From positions 1-15,868 of the forward strand of contig CBFGRU010000045.1 in the NCBI GenBank assembly GCA_965651255.1: a DNA stretch of 15,868 nucleotides. Direction: 5' to 3'. Source of the stretch: CBFGRU01 sp965651255. GTDB lineage: Bacteria; Planctomycetota; Phycisphaerae; Phycisphaerales; SM1A02. The translations under genes were made by a program, and so were the position numbers. Positions 1 to 8,540 of the stretch are shown here, one piece after another. The notes beneath the pieces were generated by a model. That model had not been told where the DNA came from. It made no database searches and worked only from the letters and a program-made list of their open reading frames with translations. Each line of letters opens with the position of its first letter. Within the stretch, counting starts at the first letter, position 1.

Positions 1-2
1 AG

Positions 3-1076
3 AGTGATCAACCGGGAGAATTCCCGATCGCGACGTCTTTCCGCCTGGAAGGTGGTGCGGTTCTGACGGCGTCACTGACGGGAGGCGATGTCCTTTCCGC
101 TGACGACATCGCTGCAGTTGTCATGCCGCCATCTGTGCAACCGCGTGTACTGGCGATCAGCGCAGATGGAGGGCTTGATCCGTACCTCGAAGGGTTGTTG
201 TCGGTTTTTGATGCTGCATCCATCCGAATCCTTCGCCACGACTCCGTTGAAGCACAGTCGGTCTCCAGCGCATCGATCGCGCTCGATGTGGATCTTGTGG
301 TGTTTGATGGAGTTGCGCCATCCGGCTATCCGTCGGTGCCTTCAATCACGTTCGGCGCATACCCACCAGAATCCGAGCCGCGCCAAGGCACGACCAGCGG
401 TGGGCAGCGGATTCTCAGCTGGAACCGACAACATGCGCTGATGCGCAACGTCGAACTTGATGAACTGGTGTTCTCATCCCCGGTGGTGTACGAACCACCA
501 GCCGATGCGGTCATCCTTGCGCAGGGTCGTGAAGCGCCAATGATCACACTGGTTCGTCGAAACGATCAACCGCACATTTTCGTCGGGTTCACGTTGGCTC
601 AGAGCAACTGGCCCATCCTTCCGAGCATTCTGGTTTTTACGCAGAACCTTCTTGATCGTGTGGGGCTGGGGACCACCGGTCAGAACGGGCGCAGTGTGCG
701 GCCGGGCGATCCGGTTACGGTGCGCCCGCTGCCCGGAACCCGCGCGGTTTCGATGCGCGGCCCCAACGGTGTTGCCAGAACATGGACGATCGGCGATGGT
801 GAAACGGTCATGACGCTGCCCCCTGTCACTGCGGTTGGACTGTACTCAGTGGAAGGTGTTCCTGCCGCCGACGAAAGGATCGCGGTGAGCATGCTGAGTG
901 ATCTGGAGTCAGACGTGCGGACGAGGATGTCGGTGCGAGTGAACGCGCAGGAGATTGCCGGCGGTGACATCGATCGAGTTGCCTCGCGGGAACTCTGGCC
1001 GTGGTTTGTGCTTGCTGCGTTTGTACTGTTTATCATCGAATGGATCGTGTACTCGATGCAGACGCGCGTGAGTTGA
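3..1076 (+). CDS. BatA/VWA-type membrane protein, 3' part (5' end outside window)
   Basis: The reading frame is open from the first bases of the window, so the N-terminus is missing; 357 residues are visible. The visible part reads as the periplasmic and C-terminal portion of planctomycete BatA-like/VWA proteins. It has a glutamine-amidotransferase-like alpha/beta segment (strands such as DLVVFDGVAP, then LSWNRQHALMRNVELDELVF and an IFVGFTLAQSNWP strand), a beta-rich segment, and a C-terminal membrane helix (ELWPWFVLAAFVLFIIEW) ending in a short basic tail. Known members carry two N-terminal membrane helices and a VWA domain and usually sit with MoxR/DUF58/Bat genes; those would lie upstream and cannot be checked. 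The next gene starts 63 bp downstream on the same strand. The family call rests on overall pattern and the helix position; no catalytic motif is expected or seen. Confidence 0.7.
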   Translation, partial: SDQPGEFPIATSFRLEGGAVLTASLTGGDVLSADDIAAVVMPPSVQPRVLAISADGGLDPYLEGLLSVFDAASIRILRHDSVEAQSVSSASIALDVDLVVFDGVAPSGYPSVPSITFGAYPPESEPRQGTTSGGQRILSWNRQHALMRNVELDELVFSSPVVYEPPADAVILAQGREAPMITLVRRNDQPHIFVGFTLAQSNWPILPSILVFTQNLLDRVGLGTTGQNGRSVRPGDPVTVRPLPGTRAVSMRGPNGVARTWTIGDGETVMTLPPVTAVGLYSVEGVPAADERIAVSMLSDLESDVRTRMSVRVNAQEIAGGDIDRVASRELWPWFVLAAFVLFIIEWIVYSMQTRVS

Positions 1077-1139
1077 TTCTTCAGGAATGTCCGTTTGAAA
1101 CTCGCTACGCTGGTGCATTGCACAGAGGAGTGCCTACGA

Positions 1140-2096
1140 ATGAAGTCTTCACAGGTCGCGGCAGCCGTGATCATCGGATCGGCTCTCGGTTGTTCGGTCA
1201 GTGCACAGAATCACGATGAGCCGATCACCGACAACGCACGTCGCCCGGTGAACGGTCAGACATCGAACGGAGGGCTCCGCATTTCGTTTGATGCGGCGAT
1301 CGGGTACCAGTTTGAGACCGATCTGGATGACGACGGTGACTACTCCGTTTTCCGATCGGGTGCCCGCCTCAACATCGGTTCACAACTCTCGGATTCTGTC
1401 GGCCTGAATCTTCGATTGCGATATCGCCACGATGATTTCGACTTCTCCGATGATGCATTCGGCCTGACGGAATCACCGTGGAGCGGCATTCATACCGTTG
1501 GCATCGATGCAATGTTTCAGGTCGGTGTGAGTGATGAATTGCGCCTCTTCTTCGGTCCGAGCGTGCAATCGGCGTGGGAGTCAGGCGCGGATTTTGATGA
1601 TGGCATCACCATCGGCGGCACGATCGGATTCAGTTATCGCGTGACAGATGACCTGACGCTCGGCCTGATGGCCGGCATTCGTGATGAAATCGAAGATGAT
1701 GTTGATGTCATCGTTCTGCCTCTGGTGGAGTGGGACATCTCCGACCATTGGCGCATCGGGAGCGTTGGTGGTCCATCAAGCTTCCTCGTTTCTGGAGTGC
1801 AGCTTTCGTACCGTCCTGATGATTCGTGGCTGTTCGGACTCGGCGCCGGGTACAGCCGGAATCGCTTTCGCCTCGATGACGATGGTGTAGCGCCGGATGG
1901 CGTGGGGGAAGAGTCGGGTGTACCCATCTGGTTTGGCATCGGATATAGACCATCGAACACCACCGAACTCGACTTTATCGCCGGGCTCCTGATCGGCGGC
2001 GAACTGCGGCTTGAAGATGATCACGGCCGCACGATTGAAACGGAGGACACTGATCCCGCGCCGTTCATCGGCGTTGCAGCGCGATTTCGATTCTGA
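1140..2096 (+). CDS. outer-membrane beta-barrel protein
   Basis: The 318-residue protein is probably exported to the outer membrane. I start it at ATG 1140 because GAGGAG (1125-1130) lies 9 nt upstream and the product then opens with a clean signal peptide (MKSSQVAAAVIIGSALGC..., cleavage near VSA|QN). A longer in-frame TTG start at 1095 would add 15 residues without benefit. After the signal peptide the sequence alternates short amphipathic strands (LRISFDAAIGYQF, VGLNLRLRYRH, LTLGLMAGIRDE, WLFGLGAGYSRNRF) with Asp-rich loops, and it ends in ...GVAARFRF. A C-terminal Phe is the usual signal for beta-barrel assembly. It may belong to the planctomycete porin-like families (DUF6268 type), but I cannot name the family with certainty. 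No ligand can be inferred. It runs convergently into the next gene with 9 bp between the stops. Confidence 0.8.
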   Translation: MKSSQVAAAVIIGSALGCSVSAQNHDEPITDNARRPVNGQTSNGGLRISFDAAIGYQFETDLDDDGDYSVFRSGARLNIGSQLSDSVGLNLRLRYRHDDFDFSDDAFGLTESPWSGIHTVGIDAMFQVGVSDELRLFFGPSVQSAWESGADFDDGITIGGTIGFSYRVTDDLTLGLMAGIRDEIEDDVDVIVLPLVEWDISDHWRIGSVGGPSSFLVSGVQLSYRPDDSWLFGLGAGYSRNRFRLDDDGVAPDGVGEESGVPIWFGIGYRPSNTTELDFIAGLLIGGELRLEDDHGRTIETEDTDPAPFIGVAARFRF

Positions 2097-2105
2097 GTCG
2101 AGGGT

Positions 2106-3992
2106 TCAGCGCGGCAGGTCTGACCACAGTGTGGTGTCAACATCAATGCGCCCGGGATCGAACGACCAGGAGGGAATCGGGTTCGGGCTGGTTTCCACCG
2201 TGGTCGTATCGCCATGCGATCGCACGAACCCCATCAACACACCTTCTTCAACCGGATAGCCAAGCCATGCATCGGGAAGAACGATGCGACAGAACCAGCG
2301 GTCGCTGAAGCTTCGCCGATGAATCTGCATCGTGCCATCATTGATGCCCTGCCACTGTCGGTGCAGCCCGAGTTCGGGAACGGTGAGCACCACGGTGGGA
2401 TTCTCTTCCGGGCCGAGGAACACGGTGATTGCTTCTCGTCCGGCGACTTCCTCAACACGGGTCAGGCCGGCGAGCGGATACTGAGCGGGATCGACCATCA
2501 AAGGTGGTACCTCGGCGTTGATTCCGTTGATGTCGATTCCGGTACTCTCCTGGATGCGTCGCTCGATGTCAGCGGCGATGGCGGGGTCTTCGCCATCAAC
2601 CGGAGGCGTTGGATCATTGGCATCGACGATCATCCGCTCGCTGGTGATGGTCTGCTCGGGCCGAAAGCAGGTGATGAAAATCTCCCACCGGCCCCCGAGT
2701 CGCCGCAGCACGGCGGAAGTGCCTCGATTGAGCCGAAGCGGAATTGAATCGCCTCGGCGGACTTCGGCCACCGTGAGCGGCGAATGGAATGGGAAGAAGT
2801 ACAGCCCGGGCGGAATCGCGGGTGACGCCGGTGGCCGCACAGTGAACCGGCGTACTTCGCCCTCCCAGCGAATCTGAAGCAGGGGTGGCGGTCCTCCGAT
2901 CGGACGGCCGAGAACATCCAGCTCTACCGGCGGGCGATCCAGTCGTACGCGCGTCAATTGCCCGGGTTCCAGGCCGATACCGATGGGAAACTCCTTTGCG
3001 TTCCGCACGGGGTCAAGGAACTCCCATCGAAACTCCGCCAGTGTGAATTCATCACTGGTGTTCACCACGGCAAGGTGAATCTGCGAACCGTGGTCCCGTT
3101 CTATCCAATAGAAGACTGACTGCCGCACCGCGAGCCAGTCGCGCACTTCCTGCGTGATGACTGCATCTTCAGACTCGACGTCGAGCAGGGCGCTCAGCAG
3201 GCGACTCAGCTCCGGCGGATCTGCATCCCATGCCGCAAACTCAAGCACCCCATCGCGCACGATGCGCGTCAGTGCCATTCGACACGCGCGGGCCACATCA
3301 GCATCCACACGGCCGATGCGCTCAAGCCCCAGTCGCCAGAGGTCTGCGTAGTACATCGAGATCAATTGTTCGATGCGCGTTCCGGTCGGAGGCGGCGGGG
3401 CAATGCCGTATCGATCCGCCAACTGCACCCATCGCCAATACTCAAACGGTGATCGCGCATCGGGCCGATCGGGTCCGCTGCGACGAGGCATCGTTTCGAC
3501 CACCATCTGGTCGGTCTCCCAGCGCGAAGGGGAGAGAGGACGATCAAACCATTGCGGTGAAATGTCGCGCCGAAGAATCCGCAATGCACCGGAGACTTCT
3601 TCCGGAAGGCGCGCGATGAGAAACACGCTGCCGCGACCGGATGAAGAGTCGTCGGATGGCTCAATCGGCCGCACCGTGAGTCCCATGATCTCGCTCGTCC
3701 AGTGAATCGACGCCGGCTTTCCGTCGGAATACATCCAGATGACATCGCCTTCCAGCGATGTGCCATCTGAGAGCGTGATCGGGATCGTCGCGGGCCACCC
3801 GGTCCCGGGTTCATTTGCATCCAGCGGAATGAGCAGAGTGCCTCCACGTACGGCAATCGGATGATCAATCGCCACGAACATTCCGCGAACCGTGTCGGCC
3901 CAAACGGCGCGACCCGCAAATATCGCCAGCACGATCATCAAGAACCTCAGCACTCCGTTCAAGGGCCGCCCCCCGAGGGACGACGAACGCAT
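2106..3992 (-). CDS. large secreted protein of unknown function
   Basis: I do not recognise a family. From ATG 3992 the product is 629 residues with a signal peptide: a basic N-terminus (MRSSSLGGRP), a hydrophobic core LRFLMIVLAIFAG and probable cleavage after AVWA (residue 32). The frame stays open upstream to 4139, but those residues are polar and would bury the signal peptide. ATG 3938 has a better Shine-Dalgarno match (GAGG 6 nt upstream) but would leave almost no basic N-region. The mature protein starts beta-rich, contains an alpha-helical middle section (roughly residues 145-260, many Arg/Leu/Trp), and continues as beta-sandwich-like segments with few Cys. No catalytic motif, repeat or second membrane helix was seen. 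A divergent glycogen-binding-domain gene begins about 170 bp away. Export is well supported; the function is open. Confidence 0.8.
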   Translation of the reverse strand: MRSSSLGGRPLNGVLRFLMIVLAIFAGRAVWADTVRGMFVAIDHPIAVRGGTLLIPLDANEPGTGWPATIPITLSDGTSLEGDVIWMYSDGKPASIHWTSEIMGLTVRPIEPSDDSSSGRGSVFLIARLPEEVSGALRILRRDISPQWFDRPLSPSRWETDQMVVETMPRRSGPDRPDARSPFEYWRWVQLADRYGIAPPPPTGTRIEQLISMYYADLWRLGLERIGRVDADVARACRMALTRIVRDGVLEFAAWDADPPELSRLLSALLDVESEDAVITQEVRDWLAVRQSVFYWIERDHGSQIHLAVVNTSDEFTLAEFRWEFLDPVRNAKEFPIGIGLEPGQLTRVRLDRPPVELDVLGRPIGGPPPLLQIRWEGEVRRFTVRPPASPAIPPGLYFFPFHSPLTVAEVRRGDSIPLRLNRGTSAVLRRLGGRWEIFITCFRPEQTITSERMIVDANDPTPPVDGEDPAIAADIERRIQESTGIDINGINAEVPPLMVDPAQYPLAGLTRVEEVAGREAITVFLGPEENPTVVLTVPELGLHRQWQGINDGTMQIHRRSFSDRWFCRIVLPDAWLGYPVEEGVLMGFVRSHGDTTTVETSPNPIPSWSFDPGRIDVDTTLWSDLPR

Positions 3993-4165
3993 ACAGAGAT
4001 GATGCTGCGGCCTGTTCGATGGTTGGCATGAAATACGGATCATCGTGAGCGGAATGATGAAAGGTTGACTGGATCTACGGATTGAACTTTCAGGTGTCGC
4101 CGTGGCGTGGTGCTTCGGCTGATCAACAGTGTACGGCATGGGGTGGGGAAGGAACGGGTCTTTCT

Positions 4166-4477
4166 GTGGTGACGATTGAAACCGATAGCGTTGTCACTTT
4201 CTCACAGCACATCCCTGATGCCGATCGGGTTGAGTTGGTCGGTGCGTTCAATGGCTGGTTCGAGCAGGTCTTGCCGATGGAACGCGACGAAAACGGCGTC
4301 TGGTCGGTTGATGTGCAGTTGCCGGGCGGAACGTACCTCTTTCGTTACCGCGTCGATGGCGAACACTGGCGGCTCGATGACGCAGCGCACGGTGAATGTA
4401 CGGCAGGTGATGGCGCCCGAAAGAGCCGAGTCTGGATTCCGCCGTTGAGGCAGGATCCCGATGCCCTCGCAGCGTGA
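4166..4477 (+). CDS. small glycogen-binding (CBM48/AMPK-beta-like) domain protein
   Basis: About 103 residues, essentially a single early-set (Ig-like) domain of the type found in the AMPK beta subunit and at the N-terminus of branching and isoamylase enzymes. The signature is visible: VELVGAFNGWFEQVLPM, a beta strand GVWSVDVQL, then GGTYLFRYRVDGEHW. The Trp of FNGW and the Trp after VDGEH match AMPK-beta carbohydrate contacts; the usual Lys of the YKF strand is Arg here. No enzyme domain is attached, so a glycogen-binding or regulatory role is inference. The start is uncertain. No in-frame ATG exists; GTG 4166 (or GTG 4169) follows a purine-rich GGAAGGAA at 4147-4154, while a TTG at 4082 would add 28 low-complexity residues. 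The stop is 5 bp from the convergent gmk stop. Confidence 0.8.
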   Translation: MVTIETDSVVTFSQHIPDADRVELVGAFNGWFEQVLPMERDENGVWSVDVQLPGGTYLFRYRVDGEHWRLDDAAHGECTAGDGARKSRVWIPPLRQDPDALAA

Positions 4478-4482
4478 TGGAA

Positions 4483-5106
4483 CTACCGGGCGCGCGACGC
4501 CTGCTCAGTCGCTGCCTGAACCAGCGCAACAATCTCTTCGACCGCGCGGTCCAGCTCGTCGTTGACGATGAACGCATCGTACGCGCCGCACTCATGGGCC
4601 GTAGCAATCTCCCGCTGACTCTCCGCGAAACGACGTTCGATGGCAGCATCATCTTCACGCTTGCGGGCGCGTAACCGTCGGAGCAACTCCTTCTCATCAG
4701 GCGGCTCGACAAACACCATGAACGCTTCGGGCATGGAACGGTTGACCTGCAAAGCGCCCTGGACATCGATTTCCAGAAGGACAATACGACCCTGCGCCAG
4801 CGATGTTTCGACCGGGCGGCGCGGTGTCCCGTACCAGCTTCGACCGAAGACCTGTGCGTATTCGAGAAACTCTCCGGCCTCGATCCGTTGCTGAAACTCG
4901 TCTTCAGAAATGAAGTGATAATCCTGCCCATTCACTTCAGACTCACTGCGCGGTCGAGTCGTCGCGCTCACACTGAATATCGCATCAAGACGACGAATGA
5001 CCTCGCGAACGATGGTCGTCTTGCCGACACCGCTGGGGCCGGAAATGACAAGCAACAGACCTCGCGGCGTCGATGGTGAAGATGAAGGCAAAGCCGATTC
5101 GGACAT
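4483..5106 (-). CDS. gmk: guanylate kinase
   Basis: Cytoplasmic enzyme that phosphorylates GMP or dGMP to the diphosphate with ATP, in guanine nucleotide synthesis and salvage. The 207-residue length is typical. The P-loop GPSGVGKT is at residues 23-30, followed by the GMP-binding region SATTRPRSESEVNGQDYHF, then FLEYAQVFGRSWYGTP and VLLEIDVQGALQV, all diagnostic for the family. The C-terminal RRRARKRE-like lid and ERRFAESQREI helix are also present. The first 15 residues are Ser/Pro-rich and probably disordered. It is the last gene of the minus-strand series holA, lipoprotein, pyrB, gmk, with 71 bp separating it from pyrB. A purine gene beside a pyrimidine gene suggests nucleotide supply, but co-transcription is not proven. 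Confidence 0.97.
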   Translation of the reverse strand: MSESALPSSSPSTPRGLLLVISGPSGVGKTTIVREVIRRLDAIFSVSATTRPRSESEVNGQDYHFISEDEFQQRIEAGEFLEYAQVFGRSWYGTPRRPVETSLAQGRIVLLEIDVQGALQVNRSMPEAFMVFVEPPDEKELLRRLRARKREDDAAIERRFAESQREIATAHECGAYDAFIVNDELDRAVEEIVALVQAATEQASRAR

Positions 5107-5177
5107 GATCGTGGAGTGTAGGGCATTTGATCAGCAAGCGGCTGAGCGAGGGATTGCTGCTGCAGCAGGGATGCCAA

Positions 5178-6131
5178 TCATTGACTGGATATCAGCGTGT
5201 CCAGCACCGCCATTCGCACCGCGACCCCATGGGTGACCTGATTCAGAATGACACTGCGAGTTCCATCATCCGCCACATCGGAATCGATTTCAAAACCGCG
5301 ATTCATCGGCCCCGGGTGCATGATGATCGCACCTTCACGGAGTTGTGCTGCGCGTGCCCGCGTCAGTGCGAAACCAGCGCGGTAATCATCCGCCGATGCA
5401 ATTGCGCCGCCGGCATTTCTTTCAAACTGAACTCGCAACATCATGACCGCATCAACTTCCGGCAGCACCGAATCGAAATCATGATTGATCTGTACAGTTC
5501 CCGGGCGGCCGGTCGCAAACTGCGTGAAAGTGCGAGGGAGAAGTGCGACGGGACCGACGAGGATGACGTGCGCGCCGAGCGTGGTCAAGCCGTGCACCGC
5601 GGATCGCGCAACGCGGCTGTTCGCGATGTCCCCGACGATCGCGATTCGACGGCCTGCGAGAGAACCGAGAGAGCGCCGAAGCGTCAGCAGATCAAGCAGT
5701 CCCTGCGTGGGATGTTCGTGTCGTCCATCGCCCGCGTTGAGAATGGGCAGATCAATCTTGCGCGCGAGTTGGAGCGGCTCGCCCGCTGCGCTCGTACGAA
5801 TGATGAACGCATCAATCCCCATGGCCCGGAGATTCAGCGCAGTATCGAGTAGCGTCTCACCTTTGGATCGGCTTGATCCACTGGGGCCGAAGTCGATCAC
5901 ATCCGCGCCGAGACGCCTGGCCGCAACCGTGAAGCTCGCGCGCGTCCGGGTGGAATCCTCAAAGAACAGATTGGCAATCAGTCGGTGCCGGAGCGAATCT
6001 CTCGGCGGCTGTTCCCTCAGGACAACCGGCAACATGCTCTCGGCCCGGTCGAGGAGATGAACCAATTCCTCGGCGGTGAGTCCGTCGAGTGCAAGGAGAT
6101 CCTTTCGATTCCAGTGCGTCTCAGTAGGCAT
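5178..6131 (-). CDS. pyrB: aspartate carbamoyltransferase catalytic subunit
   Basis: Catalyses carbamoyl phosphate + aspartate to N-carbamoyl-aspartate, the committed step of pyrimidine synthesis, in the cytoplasm. From ATG 6131 the protein has 317 residues, the usual catalytic-chain length. A GTG at 6155 would add 8 residues. Carbamoyl-phosphate binding FEDSTRTR is at residues 57-64, the catalytic-loop Lys in SKGET at residue 90, HEHPTQ at 138-143, and HPGPMNRG (aspartate domain) at 272-279. All expected active-site motifs are intact. Neither a regulatory subunit (pyrI) nor dihydroorotase (pyrC) lies next to it in this window, so the holoenzyme form is not known. It sits 44 bp downstream of the lipoprotein gene on the same strand. 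Confidence 0.97.
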   Translation of the reverse strand: MPTETHWNRKDLLALDGLTAEELVHLLDRAESMLPVVLREQPPRDSLRHRLIANLFFEDSTRTRASFTVAARRLGADVIDFGPSGSSRSKGETLLDTALNLRAMGIDAFIIRTSAAGEPLQLARKIDLPILNAGDGRHEHPTQGLLDLLTLRRSLGSLAGRRIAIVGDIANSRVARSAVHGLTTLGAHVILVGPVALLPRTFTQFATGRPGTVQINHDFDSVLPEVDAVMMLRVQFERNAGGAIASADDYRAGFALTRARAAQLREGAIIMHPGPMNRGFEIDSDVADDGTRSVILNQVTHGVAVRMAVLDTLISSQ

Positions 6132-6175
6132 CCGGCGACCATCGTAGCCCGGCACCGGAACAGCCGGCAGACCGA

Positions 6176-7381
6176 TCAGTCGGGAATCCGCGCCGCGAGG
6201 GAAGCGTCGGCGACGATCGTGAAGTCGATGTTCGTCTCGGCGATCGCACCAGATTTCTCATCTCGCACCCGCACCTTCAGGGTGTATGCGCCGACAGGAA
6301 GCGTCGTCGGCAGCGTGATGATGTGGGAGATGAAGAACTCTCGCCGACGATTGCGGCTCACATCCGGGACGCTCATTGGCGCCTGCCGCCACACGGGAAT
6401 GCCATCACGCTGATTGTGAATGATGACCTCTTCGGAAAGCTCGGTTACCCATTCACCCTGCGCATTCTTCTCACTCGAAAACTGGTCAACCTCGGTGTAC
6501 ACGATGACCTGTTGCGCGCTCTGAGCGAGGAATGAGTTCCGGTCGAACTCATCGTATTGGCCATAACCGCGCACGCGCCAGCAGAGCGTGGCCTTCGGGA
6601 TCGTCAGACTCGGCTCTTCCTTTACGGCGGTGCGCAGTTGGTCTATTGCATCAACCAGCAACTCCGTATCGCCCGTGGCGCGGAGTTGTGTTCCGACTTC
6701 GCTGAAGAATGATTGATAGGCCCGAAGGATCTCGCGCTCACGCTCGTTCAGATCCGGCAGCGCATCAGGATTCAGCGCACGTTCAGGAGCGACCATCGAC
6801 ATCGATGCAATCAGCAAATACTGCGGCAGCGGACTGTCAGCGTACGCAGCATCCCGGTAGAGTTGCGAACTGAGTGAAACCATGAGTTCGCGCAGCCGGA
6901 CATCCGCCGGTTGGTCACTCGCATCAAGTTCGGGCGTTGGCAGTGGAGTTGGCTCTGCGTTGCCCGTCGTCCGTTCCGGTGCACCGTCAATCAGAATCGG
7001 GGATACCGGAGCCATTTCGTTGGCGGGGGTGCGCTGTGAATCTGCCGGTGAATTCCAGGCAACTTCGCGCTGGCGCGGCGACGGAGTTCCATCTCTCACG
7101 TCAGTACCGTCTTGTTGAGACAGCCGCGACATGGCATCAATGTCTCTCTGGAACTGTGCAGCCATGGACTCTGCATCGAGCGCGCGCGGGTCACGCGCAC
7201 CGGGTTGAGTCGTCGTGGCGGCAAGCGACTCCAGACCGTTGTTGATCGAAGGCGGATCGTTCGTGCCCGCATCGTCGGCGACACCCGTGTTCTGCGTCGC
7301 AGAGCAGCCGAGCAGACTCACGATAAACAAAACGATGACCGGGATCGCGAGTAGCGGTTGAATCGATTTCCGAACCGTCAT
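6176..7381 (-). CDS. lipoprotein with C-terminal Ig-like domain, function unknown
   Basis: A 401-residue predicted lipoprotein: MTVRKSIQP, a hydrophobic stretch to SLLGC, with the lipidated Cys at residue 26. ATG 7381 is chosen because AGGAGG (minus strand, 7387-7392) lies 5 nt upstream; upstream in-frame starts would displace the signal peptide. Residues about 27-150 are low-complexity (Asp, Pro, Thr, Gln) and probably a linker. A helical segment follows (about 160-255), and the C-terminal 130 residues are beta-rich (IPKATLCWRVRGYG, VIVYTEVDQF, VGAYTLKVRVRDEKSGAIAE), resembling an Ig-like/CARDB-type fold. It lies between holA (61 bp upstream) and pyrB (44 bp downstream), which have unrelated roles, so context does not assign it. 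I do not recognise a named family. Confidence 0.85.
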   Translation of the reverse strand: MTVRKSIQPLLAIPVIVLFIVSLLGCSATQNTGVADDAGTNDPPSINNGLESLAATTTQPGARDPRALDAESMAAQFQRDIDAMSRLSQQDGTDVRDGTPSPRQREVAWNSPADSQRTPANEMAPVSPILIDGAPERTTGNAEPTPLPTPELDASDQPADVRLRELMVSLSSQLYRDAAYADSPLPQYLLIASMSMVAPERALNPDALPDLNEREREILRAYQSFFSEVGTQLRATGDTELLVDAIDQLRTAVKEEPSLTIPKATLCWRVRGYGQYDEFDRNSFLAQSAQQVIVYTEVDQFSSEKNAQGEWVTELSEEVIIHNQRDGIPVWRQAPMSVPDVSRNRRREFFISHIITLPTTLPVGAYTLKVRVRDEKSGAIAETNIDFTIVADASLAARIPD

Positions 7382-7386
7382 TGATG

Positions 7387-7392
7387 CCTCCT
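7387..7392 (-). promoter_or_regulatory. Shine-Dalgarno AGGAGG setting the lipoprotein start
   Basis: A perfect AGGAGG on the minus strand, 5 nt upstream of ATG 7381. It is one of the few strong ribosome binding sites in the window and decides the start of the lipoprotein against in-frame starts further upstream. Confidence 0.85.
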
Positions 7393-7442
7393 GCATCGAC
7401 TTGGCCATCCTGGCCGGGCGCACAATCGCGCCGCGATTCGCA

Positions 7443-8453
7443 TCACCTCATTCTATCGGTCAGAAGCAGGGTCTGAGCTTCAACGCTTCGGACCGGATTG
7501 TCGCCAGACTTCATGCGCCGGTCGGCACGAATCACCTGGCGAAACAGAGCGGCTGCCTCGTGTGGCGGAATTCTTCGCGCCGCACCCAGCACCGCTTCCT
7601 GCATGGGACCCCACAATCGATACCGCTTCGCGATCACGCCGGGGGGATGCCGCTCTCGGAGAAGTCGCGAGCAGCCGTACACCTTTCGCGCCAAATCCAT
7701 CAACGACCATGAAATCGGCACGGGATCGACCTGTGAGATCTCAATCAGCTCACGCACTTTCCTCAACGCGACTTCAGGCCGACCGGAAACCACCGCGGCC
7801 TGGACTTCCCACGCTTGTTCCTCCCGACTCTTGCCGACCATGCTCTCCACCAGCGTCCGCGTGATCCCCTGCTTGGCATCCGCAACCGCGCAAAGCTTGC
7901 CGAGTTCGGTGTCCAGCCGCAGAAGATTCGACCCGAGTCGGTCGATCAGCAGTGTCACGGCGGCGGGTTCGATGATCACGCCATGGGTTTCTTTCGCACG
8001 TCGCTTCATCCAGTCGGCGGCGGCGGATGTGGAAAGTGCATCGAACTTCATGATCGCGCCGACCTTTGAAACCTTCTTGTCAAGGTTCCCCGGCCGCCAG
8101 GTATCTGACCGCAGAAGGAGTGTCGCGTGATCGACAGGGCTTTCTGCGTAGCGCTCCATGAGGGCGCGGCTCTCGTCTTTCACGAACACGGCCGCCTGAT
8201 CAACAATCACAAGTTTGTGCTGCTGCATCAGGCCGTACGAACGCAATTCGTCCAGGACTTCCGCCGGTTGGGCGGTTTCTCCATCGAAACGAAACTGCTC
8301 GATTTCACCGAACGCGTCGCTGAGCGTGGCGATGAGGGCTTGCGTTGCCTCGGCCATGAGCAGCGATTCCTTCCCGTGGAGAATCACGAATCGCATCTCC
8401 GGCGAGAAGCTGGAGGCGGTGCTCGAACGGGATCGCGAGGCGCTGCTGGGCAT
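7443..8453 (-). CDS. holA: DNA polymerase III subunit delta
   Basis: Delta subunit of the clamp loader, which opens the beta sliding clamp during loading at the replication fork. The 336-residue length fits. The family pattern is visible: a first strand FVILHGKESLLMAEA, then LRSYGLMQQHKLVIVD (strand after the clamp-binding region), a middle domain (ADWMKRRAKETHGVIIEPAAVTLLIDRLGSNLLRLDTELGKL) and an all-helical C-terminal collar ending RADRRMKSG... The start is uncertain. ATG 8453 gives a Ser/Arg-rich 19-residue extension, whereas ATG 8396 (MRFVILHGKE) would start where many homologues do. A TATCAT hexamer on the minus strand (8465-8470) could be a -10 element for a very short leader. It is the first gene of the minus-strand cluster and is divergent from the kinase gene. 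Confidence 0.92.
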   Translation of the reverse strand: MPSSASRSRSSTASSFSPEMRFVILHGKESLLMAEATQALIATLSDAFGEIEQFRFDGETAQPAEVLDELRSYGLMQQHKLVIVDQAAVFVKDESRALMERYAESPVDHATLLLRSDTWRPGNLDKKVSKVGAIMKFDALSTSAAADWMKRRAKETHGVIIEPAAVTLLIDRLGSNLLRLDTELGKLCAVADAKQGITRTLVESMVGKSREEQAWEVQAAVVSGRPEVALRKVRELIEISQVDPVPISWSLMDLARKVYGCSRLLRERHPPGVIAKRYRLWGPMQEAVLGAARRIPPHEAAALFRQVIRADRRMKSGDNPVRSVEAQTLLLTDRMR

Positions 8454-8513
8454 GGGTGTTGGCGATGATACCCCGGCCCGTTGTGAAGGTCGCCCACCAC
8501 TCGACGGGGGAGT

Positions 8514-8538
8514 CGGCTATCGTTCGGAGCGATAGTCG
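8514..8538. repeat. inverted repeat in the holA/kinase divergent region
   Basis: Arms CGGCTATCG (8514-8522) and CGATAGTCG (8530-8538) pair over 9 bp with one G-U, around a 7-nt centre; the core CTATCG/CGATAG is perfect. It ends 2 nt before the kinase Shine-Dalgarno (8541-8547). It could be a dimeric operator between divergent genes, or an RNA hairpin limiting kinase translation. No T-run follows, so it is not a typical terminator. Confidence 0.55.
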
Positions 8539-8540
8539 CT

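Noticed and set aside
2214..2747. 177-residue plus-strand frame inside the large secreted protein gene
   Set aside because: Antisense of the better-supported minus frame, which has a signal peptide and protein-like composition throughout.
4248..4931. 227-residue minus-strand frame over gmk and the glycogen-binding gene
   Set aside because: Overlaps gmk in another frame and is Arg/Ser-rich shadow sequence; gmk is certain.
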